Positions 52,787 through 61,626 of a DNA stretch of 64,000 bases are shown here, piece by piece. This DNA is from CAZIKB01 sp964539665. GTDB lineage: Bacteria > Zhuqueibacterota > Zhuqueibacteria > Oceanimicrobiales > Oceanimicrobiaceae. The stretch covers positions 101,046 through 165,045 of the forward strand of contig CAZIKB010000001.1 in assembly GCA_964539665.1 (NCBI GenBank), in the 5' to 3' direction. Under the pieces are notes generated by a model. The model saw only the letters and a list, made by a program, of their open reading frames with translations. It was not told where the DNA came from and did no database searches. How positions within the stretch are numbered: the first letter of the stretch is position 1; the number at the start of each line of letters is the position of its first letter. The translations under genes and the position numbers were made by a program.

Positions 52787-53854
52787 ATGGAAAATCCCGC
52801 CCAGGTCCTGACAGTTAAATTCAACCCGAAATCGGTAAAGAAAATCGTACGGTGGAGCATTTTTATTGTGGCCTTTTTGGCGCTGCTGGCGATTCTTCCA
52901 GCTATTAAGTCCATCATTATTATTATTCTGAGTGCATTTTTTTTTGCATTCCTACTTTTCCCCCTGGTTAATTTTATAGAAAACCGGGGAGCTGACCGGT
53001 TATTGGCTGTGGCGGTTGTTTTTGTTGCCATGGTACTTATCGGTATACTGGGCTTTGAATTACTCGCGCCTGTTATCTCGAATGAAATTCAGCAAATGAA
53101 CGCGGGAATAAAAGATCAGTCACCCGGGGAGGTTTTGCGGCAATTGTACGAAAAGGTCGGCGATAAGATACCAATTTTAGCCAACCCGGGAATACAGGAG
53201 GAGATTAATTTACAGATTAGTTCTCTGTTACAGAATAGTTTTTCAATGGTCGTAAGTATCCTTTCAGCCTTTATCTCGATTATTATGACGGCTTTTATAA
53301 CGTTCTTTTTATTAAAAGACGGACGTCGTATGAAAAAAACAGTAGTGAGCTGGGTACCAAACCGGTATTTTGAAATGGCTTTAATTATCCTGCACAAAAC
53401 CAGTAACCAATTGGGCCGGTATATCCGCGGCCAACTGTTGGTAGCGTTTATAGTTGGGGCGTTGAGTATTTCCGCACTCTATCTTTTAAATATTCGTTAC
53501 TATTTTTTCATTGGCGCCATGGCTGGCCTGGCAAATATGATTCCTTATTTTGGGCCTTTGGTAGGAGCAATTCCAGCAGTTATTATTGCACTGATTGATA
53601 CAGGTTCTTTTGGCGCTGTGGCAGTGGTTGCCGTCGCTTTTGCCAGTATTCAATTGTTCGAAAATATATTTGTGTCACCCTTTATTGTTTCCAAAAGCGT
53701 GGAGCTGCACCCTTTAACCATTATCATTGTGATTTTAATTGGTGGAAAACTTATGGGGATTTTCGGTATGCTGCTCGCGGTGCCGACAGCCAGCATCATT
53801 AAAGTTACTGCCCGGGAAATTATTTGGGGATTTAAAAATTATCGGATTTTGTAA
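52787..53854 (+). CDS. AI-2E family transporter (TqsA/PerM type)
   Basis: The 355-residue protein is a multi-pass membrane protein of the AI-2E/PerM family. It has two N-terminal hydrophobic hairpins (FIVAFLALLAILPAIKSIII; IILSAFFFAFLLFPLVNFIE), a central amphipathic region and a C-terminal membrane block. The family signature is GAMAGLANMIPYFGPLVGAIP, followed by VSPFIVSKSVELHPL. Members export AI-2 or act as antiporters or solute channels, so the substrate is not determined. Codon use is like the neighbours. It pairs with the preceding cyclic-nucleotide-binding protein. Confidence 0.88.
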   Translation: MENPAQVLTVKFNPKSVKKIVRWSIFIVAFLALLAILPAIKSIIIIILSAFFFAFLLFPLVNFIENRGADRLLAVAVVFVAMVLIGILGFELLAPVISNEIQQMNAGIKDQSPGEVLRQLYEKVGDKIPILANPGIQEEINLQISSLLQNSFSMVVSILSAFISIIMTAFITFFLLKDGRRMKKTVVSWVPNRYFEMALIILHKTSNQLGRYIRGQLLVAFIVGALSISALYLLNIRYYFFIGAMAGLANMIPYFGPLVGAIPAVIIALIDTGSFGAVAVVAVAFASIQLFENIFVSPFIVSKSVELHPLTIIIVILIGGKLMGIFGMLLAVPTASIIKVTAREIIWGFKNYRIL

Positions 53855-53922
53855 AGAATTTTTGTTGAACCTTTCAGGGATTACTGCAATAATTATTTAC
53901 TACGCAAGAAGCCTGCTTTATT

Positions 53923-53942
53923 GGACGCTGATTTTCACTGAT
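53923..53942 (+). repeat. short dispersed repeat, copy 2
   Basis: GGACGCTGATTTTCACTGAT, matching the copy at 50789-50808 at 16 of 20 bases. It lies in the 262-bp gap between the AI-2E gene and the toxin-antitoxin operon; nothing else was identified in that gap except the palindrome before the operon. Confidence 0.4.
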
Positions 53943-54056
53943 GTCCACAGTCTGTGTAATGTAGTATTTAGGCAAGTTAATCGCACACGCCAGGCCGACC
54001 AGCAGGTAGTTTTGTTTCAGCAGAGAAAAGTTATTTTAATTTGCAATCTAACAATT

Positions 54057-54094
54057 TATATTGTAATTTACATTTGAAGGTAAATTATAATATA
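54057..54094. promoter_or_regulatory. 38-bp palindrome over the toxin-antitoxin promoter
   Basis: The arms TATATTGTAATTTAC and GTAAATTATAATATA are reverse complements at 14 of 15 positions around an 8-bp spacer. The right arm contains the hexamer TATAAT, a consensus -10, about 30 bp before the antitoxin ATG. A palindrome covering the promoter fits autoregulation by the antitoxin or complex. Confidence 0.55.
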
Positions 54095-54116
54095 TCTTTA
54101 ACTAGAAGGTGCATTA

Positions 54117-54341
54117 ATGTCTAGAATTACTGTCGACCAAAATGTATGTCACGGCAAAGCCTGCATTGAAGAAACACGAATACCCGTACACATTATTCTT
54201 GAACTTTTAGCCGCAGGTGAGACTACTGAGAATGTCCTTGTAGCCTATCCGCATCTAAAAAAAGAAGATATTCTTGCCTGTATTGATTACGCTGCTAAGT
54301 TAGCAACAGAAGAAGTGGTATATGAAGCACAAGCTGTCTAA
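54117..54341 (+). CDS. DUF433 family antitoxin
   Basis: The 74-residue protein is a DUF433-family member. It shows ITVDQNVCHGKACIEETRIP, the turn and helix HIILELLAAGETTENVLVAYP, and the C-terminal HLKKEDILACIDYA. This family forms the antitoxin half, with a helix-turn-helix-like N-terminus, of pairs with PIN-like DUF5615 toxins. An AGAAGG ribosome-binding site precedes the ATG. Its stop overlaps the start of the toxin gene by one base. Confidence 0.9.
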   Translation: MSRITVDQNVCHGKACIEETRIPVHIILELLAAGETTENVLVAYPHLKKEDILACIDYAAKLATEEVVYEAQAV

Positions 54342-54697
54342 TGGAATTCCTAACCGACGAAAATGTTTTTGTCCCTATCGTTGAAAGTTTGAGGAAGTTG
54401 GGTCATGACGTTTTTGATATAAAAGAACAGAAATTATTTGGTACCGATGACCTCGATATTTATAAAATGTCCATAGAACAGAAACGCGTTCTTCTGACCA
54501 TGGATAAAGATTTCTCCAACATAATAAAATACCCTCCTGGTGTTCATTCAGGTATCATAGTATTAAAGCTTTATCGACTGACCGTTGAAGTCGTTACTAC
54601 AATATTCATGAATTCTTTTAAAGCACTTGATGAGATTAATATAAAGGGTAATACAGTAATCATAGATAAGAACAAAACACGGGTCAGGCGCAAATAA
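54341..54697 (+). CDS. DUF5615 PIN-like toxin
   Basis: The 118-residue protein belongs to DUF5615, a PIN-like nuclease family. Acidic residues at expected metal positions are visible in MEFLTDENVF (D6, E7), and further in FGTDDLDIYK and TMDKDFSNI. RNase activity in this family is inferred from the PIN fold. It overlaps the DUF433 antitoxin by one base (TAATG), so the pair forms a complete type II module. No frame defects are seen. Confidence 0.88.
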   Translation: MEFLTDENVFVPIVESLRKLGHDVFDIKEQKLFGTDDLDIYKMSIEQKRVLLTMDKDFSNIIKYPPGVHSGIIVLKLYRLTVEVVTTIFMNSFKALDEINIKGNTVIIDKNKTRVRRK

Positions 54698-55296
54698 CTT
54701 AGACGATTAATCTTTCACAATTTATTCATAAAGGTCAATTTTATAAGCCCATTTTTCTAAGTGTACCGTACTTGAATGGTTATTACTATAAATATAGTAA
54801 TGAAATAATTAATAGCAAGGAGCGTGAAAATGGGATAATTTGACCTCTAATGCCAGATTTATAAATGTACGTTCAGCTAACTTTCCCAGATTCCAGTCTC
54901 GTCCTATTCGCAACTCGTATATTCTATCACGATACTCATGATGCTAATTTTTCTAATCTTAGGTGGAAATTACAATACTAATTATTTTTTGTGTGAAAGA
55001 AGAGAACTCTTCAAAAATCGGGTGTCCAACTTTTGGACAGCCTCCTTTTGTTTCTCAAAATGTAAATGAATTTCTCACTATTTTTATGTGGACACAGTCC
55101 CTGATTATATGGAGACAAACCAAGCCTGTTTATCGCCAACGGCTCCGCCCCCAAAAACCATCCAATCTCCGGATCATAATACCTGGCGCCAAAATAATGC
55201 CAATCCTTTGAATTCGCTCAGGACGAAAAAGACTGGTAACTAAACGGGCTGAAAAAAATGCAGTTAACTTCTCCGTATTTAGTTTTTCAGCAGCCG
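54698..55296. other. gene-free scar region between the toxin-antitoxin pair and thrB
   Basis: About 600 bp with no intact gene. It holds the RHS-core remnant at 55011-55217 and, on the minus strand from 54943 to 54722, a 73-codon open stretch lacking an ATG that I do not recognise (it contains YELRIGRDWNLGKLAER). On the plus strand there is a good-looking AAGGAG followed by ATG GGA TAA, i.e. an immediate stop. It reads as decayed accessory DNA. Confidence 0.5.
55011..55217 (-). pseudogene. remnant of an RHS-repeat-associated core
   Basis: The minus strand encodes HYFGARYYDPEIGWFLGAEP, followed by SPYNQ a few residues on. This is the highly conserved RHS core motif (YYGARYYDPEIGRW...SPYNY). 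The frame has about 68 codons, starts after a TGA, lacks a start codon and most of the protein, and its second half no longer matches RHS. It is a short fragment of an RHS/YD-repeat gene, probably the end of a toxin-delivery or surface protein lost by decay. Confidence 0.75.
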
Positions 55297-56190
55297 CTAA
55301 ATAAAATTTGCCCCTTGTTTTTCAATTTCAGCAATTAATACCCGGGCTTTTATATTCAGTTCCCGGCTCTTCGTTATCCAGCTATTCTGCAATTGCTTAC
55401 CATCACCTTTTGTTAAGCCCGCAATTGTTGAGCCGGAGCCGCTGATGTACACCCCAAGCGCTCCATTCTGGTAGCCAGCTTTTTCAAATTCATGGTAGCC
55501 GGCAATTGATTTTCCACGGAAAGGCTGATGCAGTTTATCCTGCATGGCAGTTTTGAGTATATCGTAATCCCGGGAGATAAATGCATAGACTAACATGGCG
55601 CTTCTTTGTAAATTAAAAACAGCATCCTGGTGCGGAACGGTATCGGGTAATTCGCTTCGAGCTTTGTTCGTTGAAATGGTTAAATCAGGGATAAGCAACA
55701 CCGTTTTTATTTTCTCATCTACTTCTACTTTTCGGGTAATCACTTTTCCATTCTCGACACAATTGATTGTGAGCCCGCCAAATAGAGAAGAAGCGGCGTT
55801 TTCAGGATGACCTTCAATTTCATTAACCAGAGATAATATTTCTGGCGCTGATAGTTCTGTATTGGATAGTTTTGATGCACACATTATTCCTGCTACGGTC
55901 GCTGCCCCCGAGCTTCCCAAGCCTCGAAAAAGCGGAATTTGGGTTTCAATTTTAATTTCGAGACCAGGTACGTCTTTGCCAATTTTTTTGTAAAAGGTTT
56001 GTGCCGATTTATAAATGAGATTGTCTTCGTTTGTTGGAATATCAGAACAGCCTTCACCAGAAATAAAAATTTGCAATCCCTGAGGAATCACTCTCATCTC
56101 AACGAAAAGATATAATTGGAGCGCCATGCCAATGCTATCAAAGCCTGAACCTAAATTGGAAGTAGATGCCGGGACCTGGATTTTAACCAT
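55297..56190 (-). CDS. thrB: homoserine kinase
   Basis: The 297-residue GHMP kinase phosphorylates L-homoserine in threonine biosynthesis. It shows the N-terminal VPASTSNLGSGFDSIGMAL, the ATP-binding FRGLGSSGAATVAGI near residue 90, EGHPENAASSLFGGL and the C-terminal ISGSGSTIAGL. All are GHMP motifs in order, of the homoserine-kinase type. It lies next to pyrE and pyrF in the same direction, with no other threonine gene nearby. Its end adjoins the decayed RHS region. Confidence 0.93.
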   Translation of the reverse strand: MVKIQVPASTSNLGSGFDSIGMALQLYLFVEMRVIPQGLQIFISGEGCSDIPTNEDNLIYKSAQTFYKKIGKDVPGLEIKIETQIPLFRGLGSSGAATVAGIMCASKLSNTELSAPEILSLVNEIEGHPENAASSLFGGLTINCVENGKVITRKVEVDEKIKTVLLIPDLTISTNKARSELPDTVPHQDAVFNLQRSAMLVYAFISRDYDILKTAMQDKLHQPFRGKSIAGYHEFEKAGYQNGALGVYISGSGSTIAGLTKGDGKQLQNSWITKSRELNIKARVLIAEIEKQGANFI

Positions 56191-56194
56191 CAGA

Positions 56195-56776
56195 CTAAAT
56201 TTTCCTGCTGCCCGGTTTCACCAAAGGAACGCCTTTTTTGCAAAGTCTGCATTCTTCTGGAGGCATTGCTTCAATATTCAGGGCAATTAGTGAAAACAAT
56301 TCGAAGCTAAATTCCGGTTGCTTTGCGCTTCTGTCAACAAGGCAGCCCACGCCTACTGGTTTGCCTCCGCAAGTTTCTACTAACTCCAGAACTTCGTTTA
56401 CCGAACCACCAGTGGTAATTACATCTTCCACTACTAAGACCCTTTCGCCGTCCTGTATTTTGAAGCCCCGGCGCAGAGCCATTTTCCCATTTTCTCTTTC
56501 AGAAAACAGCGCCCTTACATTTAAGGAACGTGCGACCTCATGTGCAACCACGATTCCGCCTATGGCCGGCGCCAATACTGCACCGACATTTTGATCAATA
56601 AAATGTTTGCCGATTTGTGAGCATAATTTTTCAGCAATCTCAGGACGCTGTAAAACTTTTGCGCACTGAAAATATTGTTCGCTGTGCAGACCCGAAGTGA
56701 GTAAAAAGTGTCCCGTTAACAGTGCGTCGGTCTTTTTAAAGATCTCTAAAATTTCTGTGTCTTTCATGTTTTTCAC
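56195..56776 (-). CDS. pyrE: orotate phosphoribosyltransferase
   Basis: The 193-residue PyrE transfers phosphoribose from PRPP to orotate in pyrimidine synthesis. The PRPP-binding signature is VLVVEDVITTGGSVNEV near residue 113. Upstream are LTSGLHSEQYFQCAKVLQ and the conserved APAIGGIVVAHEVA. The C-terminal CRLCKKGVPLVKPGSR is typical of this subfamily. It is 4 bp before thrB and 24 bp after pyrF, in the order pyrF-pyrE. Confidence 0.95.
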   Translation of the reverse strand: MKNMKDTEILEIFKKTDALLTGHFLLTSGLHSEQYFQCAKVLQRPEIAEKLCSQIGKHFIDQNVGAVLAPAIGGIVVAHEVARSLNVRALFSERENGKMALRRGFKIQDGERVLVVEDVITTGGSVNEVLELVETCGGKPVGVGCLVDRSAKQPEFSFELFSLIALNIEAMPPEECRLCKKGVPLVKPGSRKI

Positions 56777-56800
56777 CCGATAAATTTTACTCTGGATATT

Positions 56801-57622
56801 CTATGAGTGTTTTTCGTCACGGACTCTATTTATTTCATCTCTGAGAAGCTCGGCTTCTCGTTTTGCTGCCTCGGCAAAATCGTTCCCACTCGATTTATAA
56901 ATTATGCTTCGACTGCTGTTAAATAACGCTAATTGACCAGCATTATCTGTACCCTGCAATACGGCTTCCTTTAGATCCCCACCTTGCGCCCCCAAACCTG
57001 GAATTAAAAAAGGTAATTCAGGAGCAGCATTTCTAATCGATTTAAGTTCACCAGGTTTAGTTGCTCCAACAACTAATCCACAGTTCTGATGGATGTTCCA
57101 CGATTGAACCTGTTCAAGAACCTGGGTAAAAAGCGTCTTTGAGCCATTCGAGAAATATTGAAAATCCTTTGCGCCGGGATTAGAGGTCAGGCAAAGAATA
57201 AACGCTCCTTTTTCTGGCCATTGTAAAAAGGGTGCAACAGAATCTTTACCCAAATACGGATTAACTGTGACGGCGTCAAAGTTCAATTTTTCAAGAATAG
57301 CGCGAGCGTACATATCCGAAGTATTGCCTATATCGGCTCGTTTGGCGTCGGCTAATTTGAGAATATTTGATGGAATGATTTCAACCAGCTTTTCCAAAGA
57401 CGCCCAACCATGTGAGCCTTCTGCCTCAAAAAAGGCAAAATTTATTTTGAAGGCCGCTGCTGCATGCTTTGTGCTCTCAATAATTTCTGAACAAAACTTA
57501 AACTGCGGGTCAGGATGTGATCTAATGCTGTCAGGCATTCGGTTAATATCCGGATCTAAACCAACACAGAGCAAGCTGTTTTGATTATTGGTTACTTGAG
57601 CAATTCGTTGATAAAAAGTCAT
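56801..57622 (-). CDS. pyrF: orotidine 5'-phosphate decarboxylase (type 2)
   Basis: The 273-residue enzyme decarboxylates OMP to UMP, the last step of de novo pyrimidine synthesis. It is the type 2 form. The catalytic motif is LADAKRADIGNTSDMYARA near residues 90-108, with GLDPDINRMP at the start and GLVVGATKPGELK and FLIPGLGAQGGDL later. The length (about 270) fits type 2 rather than the shorter type 1. It stands directly upstream of pyrE in an ordered pair. Confidence 0.95.
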   Translation of the reverse strand: MTFYQRIAQVTNNQNSLLCVGLDPDINRMPDSIRSHPDPQFKFCSEIIESTKHAAAAFKINFAFFEAEGSHGWASLEKLVEIIPSNILKLADAKRADIGNTSDMYARAILEKLNFDAVTVNPYLGKDSVAPFLQWPEKGAFILCLTSNPGAKDFQYFSNGSKTLFTQVLEQVQSWNIHQNCGLVVGATKPGELKSIRNAAPELPFLIPGLGAQGGDLKEAVLQGTDNAGQLALFNSSRSIIYKSSGNDFAEAAKREAELLRDEINRVRDEKHS

Positions 57623-57646
57623 TTAGATTAAACCATTTTTACATTA

Positions 57647-58570
57647 TTAATGTTCACCCAGGTACAATTTCTCACCAGCGGTTATTTTAATAGGTAAACG
57701 ATTTTGCCTTGGCGGTAAAGGACAAGTCGCAAAGGCTGAAAAAGCACACGGGGGATTATGGGCTTGATTAAAATCGATTATCGTTTTACCGTCCTTGGCC
57801 GGTTTATCTACAAAAAGAAAGCGTCCACCGCCATAAGTTTCTACACCTGTTGTCTTGTCGGCGAAGATCACAAACAATTTTTTATCTGTTTCTTCGGCAA
57901 CCGCATCTAAGGTGTACGTTTTACCCTGAATTTTAAAAACAAGAGTGCCGGGAGAGGTCTGATTTCGAGTGGTGCCTAACACGGTGGATATTGGAATTTT
58001 TTTCCGAACTTCATCAGGTTTAAGAATCGCTTCAACTTTCCAGGTTGGGTCAATGGAATAAGTTTCGATGCCTTTAAATTGCTTTAATTGCGGGCTTTCA
58101 AAATCTCGAAGCCTTACAGCCAACTTTCCGTCCCGCTTAATAATAAACCAGCTCAGAGTTTCATGTGTTAAAATTGTTGGCTTGTCTTCCTGGTCAATTC
58201 GCATCCTCATTTTTAATATCGGTTCACCATTATGTGCAACCTGTATTCCCTTGTTTATAGAAATATTAACTTCGCCATTATTAAGCACAAAAGAGCCAAT
58301 GAAATGCGCCGCCTTGCCATCTGGAAAAACAATATCGTTTGCCGGATCGCTGCCAAAAGAATTATCACCGTCCTTCAACCAGTAAAGACCGGCCAAATTC
58401 AGCCAGCCCTTTTTACTCTTCAGTTGCTCAATACGATTTTGCTGCCACTTCTGAATCGCGGTAGTATAAGCTTTATCAGTGTTTTGATCAGATGCACATG
58501 AAATGCAGTTAACGAGGATTGATATACAGATTAACAGAATAATATATTTAAGATAATTTTTGATATTCAT
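57647..58570 (-). CDS. DUF1684 domain lipoprotein
   Basis: The 307-residue protein carries an N-terminal signal with a cysteine in a lipobox-like position (VNCISC), consistent with an envelope lipoprotein. The DUF1684 domain includes WLNLAGLYWLKDGDNSFGSDP at its start and RFLFVDKPAKDGKTIIDFNQ followed by the signature NPPCAFSAFATCPLPP near the C-terminus. The function of DUF1684 is not known. It lies 24 bp upstream of pyrF, but no functional link is visible. Nothing odd was seen. Confidence 0.85.
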   Translation of the reverse strand: MNIKNYLKYIILLICISILVNCISCASDQNTDKAYTTAIQKWQQNRIEQLKSKKGWLNLAGLYWLKDGDNSFGSDPANDIVFPDGKAAHFIGSFVLNNGEVNISINKGIQVAHNGEPILKMRMRIDQEDKPTILTHETLSWFIIKRDGKLAVRLRDFESPQLKQFKGIETYSIDPTWKVEAILKPDEVRKKIPISTVLGTTRNQTSPGTLVFKIQGKTYTLDAVAEETDKKLFVIFADKTTGVETYGGGRFLFVDKPAKDGKTIIDFNQAHNPPCAFSAFATCPLPPRQNRLPIKITAGEKLYLGEH

Positions 58571-58826
58571 TTGATATTTCCTGTTCAGTGAGTTTAAGAA
58601 TTAATAGTACCCTGAATTATTCACAACATTGTTGACAAACATTGCACGTAGAATTTAAACAATTCATATAAATAGTCAATAAAAATAATCAGGATTTTAC
58701 TTTACTTATTTGATAAATTATGTTATTATTGTAAAATAATGTTAGAAATCACAGTAGACAACAATCATTACATGGTGGTTCTACAGAAATGTTTTTTAAT
58801 GACATTAATTATTAAAGGAATATTCT

Positions 58827-60254
58827 ATGGAAATTGTTCTCTCATTTAGTATGCTTTGTATTGTACTGGTTTTCGGCAAAGCGCTGCGGGTTAAGATCAA
58901 GTTATTCCAAAAGCTGTACTTACCTGCTTCGGTGATTGGCGGGCTTGCTGGACTTATTATCATCCAAACCCTGCACTTTATGAAGCCGGAGGTTGCGACG
59001 GGCAGCTGGAGCGATTACTCGATTACAGCATCGGATTTTATTTCAAATCATGCGACTATAGGCTGGAATAGACTCCCGGGATTCCTAATCAATATTGTAT
59101 TCGCGGCTTTGTTCCTGGGGGTTTTCATCCCGCCAATCAAGAAGATCTGGGGAATTGCGGGGCCTCAGTTGGCTTATGGACAAATTGTCGCCTGGGGACA
59201 ATACACTGTGGGCGTAGGGGCGGCCATTGTCCTACTCACACCGCTGTTCGGTGTGCCGGCCGCTATTGGTACCATCATTCCAGTGGGATTCGAGGGTGGG
59301 CATGGCACCGCCGCGGGGATGGCGGGTGTTTTCGACCGATATAACTGGACCGAAGGCAAAGACCTTGCGTTGACTTCTGCCACATGTGGAGTCATGTTCG
59401 CGATCATTGTGGGCATGGCTTTGGTGAACTGGGCGGCTCGTCGCGGCTACACACAGCGATTGAAGCGCATTGAAGATATGCCCGACAGCAGCATTATTGG
59501 CATTTATGAGATTGACGAACGGCCAATTGCTGGAAAACAGACTGTTGCTGCGGCATCAGTAGATAGCCTGGGTTTTCATCTTGCCGTGATTGGCATTGGT
59601 GTCTTTATCGGCTACCTCATTAAACTGGGGCTGATACAGCTGGAAGTTATATTGAGTCCGACGGCAGAAGGGAGCAAACCTTTTTTCGACAGTTTTCCGT
59701 TGTTTCCGCTGTGTATGATCGGCGGATTGATAGTACAACTTTTCTTTGCAAACCTGACGAAAAATAATCCCATTGACCATCAACTAATGCAGCGTCTCTC
59801 CGGGACTGCCATGGACTTCCTGGTCGTTGCTGCAATTTCGACCATTAACTTACAGGTGATCTTGGCAAGTGTCATACCGCTGGCTATCTTGGTAGCGCTT
59901 GGAGTACTTTGGAACGTGTTTTGTGTAATCTGGCTGGCGCGACGTCTGTTGCCAAAAGATTCGTGGTTCGAACGAGCAATTGCCGAAATGGGTCAATCTA
60001 TGGGTGTGACTGCTACAGGACTTTTGTTGTTGCGCGTGGTCGATCCGGAGGGTGAGACCGATGCGACTTCTGCGTTTGGCTACAAGCAGCTCCTTCACGA
60101 ACCGATTATGGGAGGCGGTTTGTGGACCAGCGCCGCTATCCCGTTAGCGTTGGCTTACAATCCGGGAATTGTGTTCGGTATTAGTATCGGCGCGATTGCT
60201 ATCTGGCTGGTTGCGTGGACCGTGCTGTTTCGTAAGCAAGTAGCAGCCGTGTAA
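58827..60254 (+). CDS. gltS: sodium/glutamate symporter family protein (GltS type)
   Basis: The 475-residue protein has about ten to twelve membrane segments. It contains the family's duplicated re-entrant core, here VIGGLAGLIIIQTL at the N-terminus, and GFEGGHGTAAGMAGVFD in the middle and MGVTATGLLLLRVVDPEGET in the second half. GltS proteins take up glutamate with sodium. The third-codon positions are visibly richer in G and C than the surrounding genes, which hints at transfer. An AAAGGAA ribosome-binding site precedes the ATG. It is followed 38 bp later by another symporter gene. Confidence 0.85.
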   Translation: MEIVLSFSMLCIVLVFGKALRVKIKLFQKLYLPASVIGGLAGLIIIQTLHFMKPEVATGSWSDYSITASDFISNHATIGWNRLPGFLINIVFAALFLGVFIPPIKKIWGIAGPQLAYGQIVAWGQYTVGVGAAIVLLTPLFGVPAAIGTIIPVGFEGGHGTAAGMAGVFDRYNWTEGKDLALTSATCGVMFAIIVGMALVNWAARRGYTQRLKRIEDMPDSSIIGIYEIDERPIAGKQTVAAASVDSLGFHLAVIGIGVFIGYLIKLGLIQLEVILSPTAEGSKPFFDSFPLFPLCMIGGLIVQLFFANLTKNNPIDHQLMQRLSGTAMDFLVVAAISTINLQVILASVIPLAILVALGVLWNVFCVIWLARRLLPKDSWFERAIAEMGQSMGVTATGLLLLRVVDPEGETDATSAFGYKQLLHEPIMGGGLWTSAAIPLALAYNPGIVFGISIGAIAIWLVAWTVLFRKQVAAV

Positions 60255-60292
60255 AGTTTTGCAGATATTAAATAAATCAGGAAGGAAATTTT

Positions 60293-61522
60293 ATGTCAGA
60301 AAAGAAAAAAATGAAGCTCTGGATAAAAATTATTATTGGCCTGGTGGCTGGTTTAATAACTGGCATCGTCTTGGGTCCTCACGCTGAATACATTAAACCA
60401 CTTGGGACTTTGTTTATCAACTTAATTAAAATGCTGATTGTGCCGCTGATTTTTTCTTCATTAGTGGTTGGTGTTATTAGTATGAAAGATCCAAAAAAGA
60501 TGGGCCGGGTTGGACTAAAAACCTTCGTTCTATATCTTGGCACGACCGCAATTGCGATTACTATCGGCTTAGTTTTGGGGACATTTTTGCAGCCCGGTGT
60601 GGGGTTGGAGTTTGAAGCGTTAGAAAAAATGGCTTCCAAAGAAGCGCCATCTTTTGTAGATACACTGGTTGATTTGGTACCCCAAAATCCTGTCGGGTCC
60701 CTCGCATCGGGTAATGTACTGCAAATTATTGTATTTTCAATATTTTTGGGGCTTGCTATTAATTTTGCAGGCGAAAAGGGAAATCCCGTGGCCAATTTTT
60801 TTGAAGCCTTCGCGGAGGTCATGTATAAGCTTACGGGGATCATAATGGAAATGGCGCCGTATGGTGTTTTTGCTTTGATGGCTTGGGTTGCTGGAAAATT
60901 TGGATTGGCGGTTTTGTTGCCGTTGTTGCGGGTCATTCTTGGCGTTTATATCGGCTGCTTAATCCATTCTATTTTTACTTATGGGGGTTCGATTGCACTT
61001 CTGGGCCGGCTTAATCCCATTCAATTTTTTAAAGGTATCGTTGACGCTCAGGCCGTCGCTTTCACAACAACAAGTAGTTCGGGAACGCTGCCTGTAACCC
61101 TTAGTTGTGCCCAGAAGAACCTTGGGGTCTCGAAAAGTGTTTCCAGCTTTGTTTTACCTTTAGGTGCAACCATTAACATGGATGGAACGGCGCTTTACCA
61201 GGGTGTTTGCGCATTGTTTGTTGCGCAAGCTTATGGCGTAGACCTGACTTTTGGTAATTACGTTACCATTATTTTGACCTCAACGCTTGCTTCCATCGGT
61301 TCGGCTGGAGTACCTGGAGCGGGTTTAATCATGCTTTCACTTGTATTAACTTCTGTGGGTTTGCCCTTAGAGGGTATTGCAATCGTCGCCGGCATTGACA
61401 GAGTGCTTGATATGGCAAGAACAGCCGTGAATGTCACCGGTGATGCCATGGTTTCATTGCTGATAGCAAAGAGCGAAAACGAATTAGATGTCAATGTTTA
61501 TGCCGCAAACCCTGAAGTTTAA
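60293..61522 (+). CDS. dicarboxylate/amino acid:cation symporter (DAACS family)
   Basis: The 409-residue protein is a DAACS-family transporter (GltP/DctA type). It has the helical-hairpin signature TTSSSGTLPVTLSCAQK near residue 260 and the conserved PLGATINMDGTALYQGV a few residues later. Further on are SIGSAGVPGAG and GIDRVLDMARTAVNVTGDA with the NxxxD ligand motif. It imports glutamate, aspartate or C4-dicarboxylates with sodium or protons; which one is not determined. It has a strong AGGAAGGAAA ribosome-binding site. A bidirectional terminator follows. Confidence 0.92.
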   Translation: MSEKKKMKLWIKIIIGLVAGLITGIVLGPHAEYIKPLGTLFINLIKMLIVPLIFSSLVVGVISMKDPKKMGRVGLKTFVLYLGTTAIAITIGLVLGTFLQPGVGLEFEALEKMASKEAPSFVDTLVDLVPQNPVGSLASGNVLQIIVFSIFLGLAINFAGEKGNPVANFFEAFAEVMYKLTGIIMEMAPYGVFALMAWVAGKFGLAVLLPLLRVILGVYIGCLIHSIFTYGGSIALLGRLNPIQFFKGIVDAQAVAFTTTSSSGTLPVTLSCAQKNLGVSKSVSSFVLPLGATINMDGTALYQGVCALFVAQAYGVDLTFGNYVTIILTSTLASIGSAGVPGAGLIMLSLVLTSVGLPLEGIAIVAGIDRVLDMARTAVNVTGDAMVSLLIAKSENELDVNVYAANPEV

Positions 61523-61626
61523 TTGCCCGCTTGTGAAAGGATCATGTGCGCTGGAGAAACGGTCGATGCTCATAGTATAAAACATCTTTTCATGTGAAAA
61601 TATCATATCAAGATATTTCAAAATTA

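Noticed and set aside
53739..54077. A 112-codon plus-strand frame running out of the AI-2E gene
   Set aside because: It begins within the AI-2E gene in another frame and runs through the repeat into the operator; no family features.
60379..60936. A 185-codon minus-strand frame opposite the DAACS symporter
   Set aside because: It mirrors the codons of the symporter and shows no independent signal or family resemblance.
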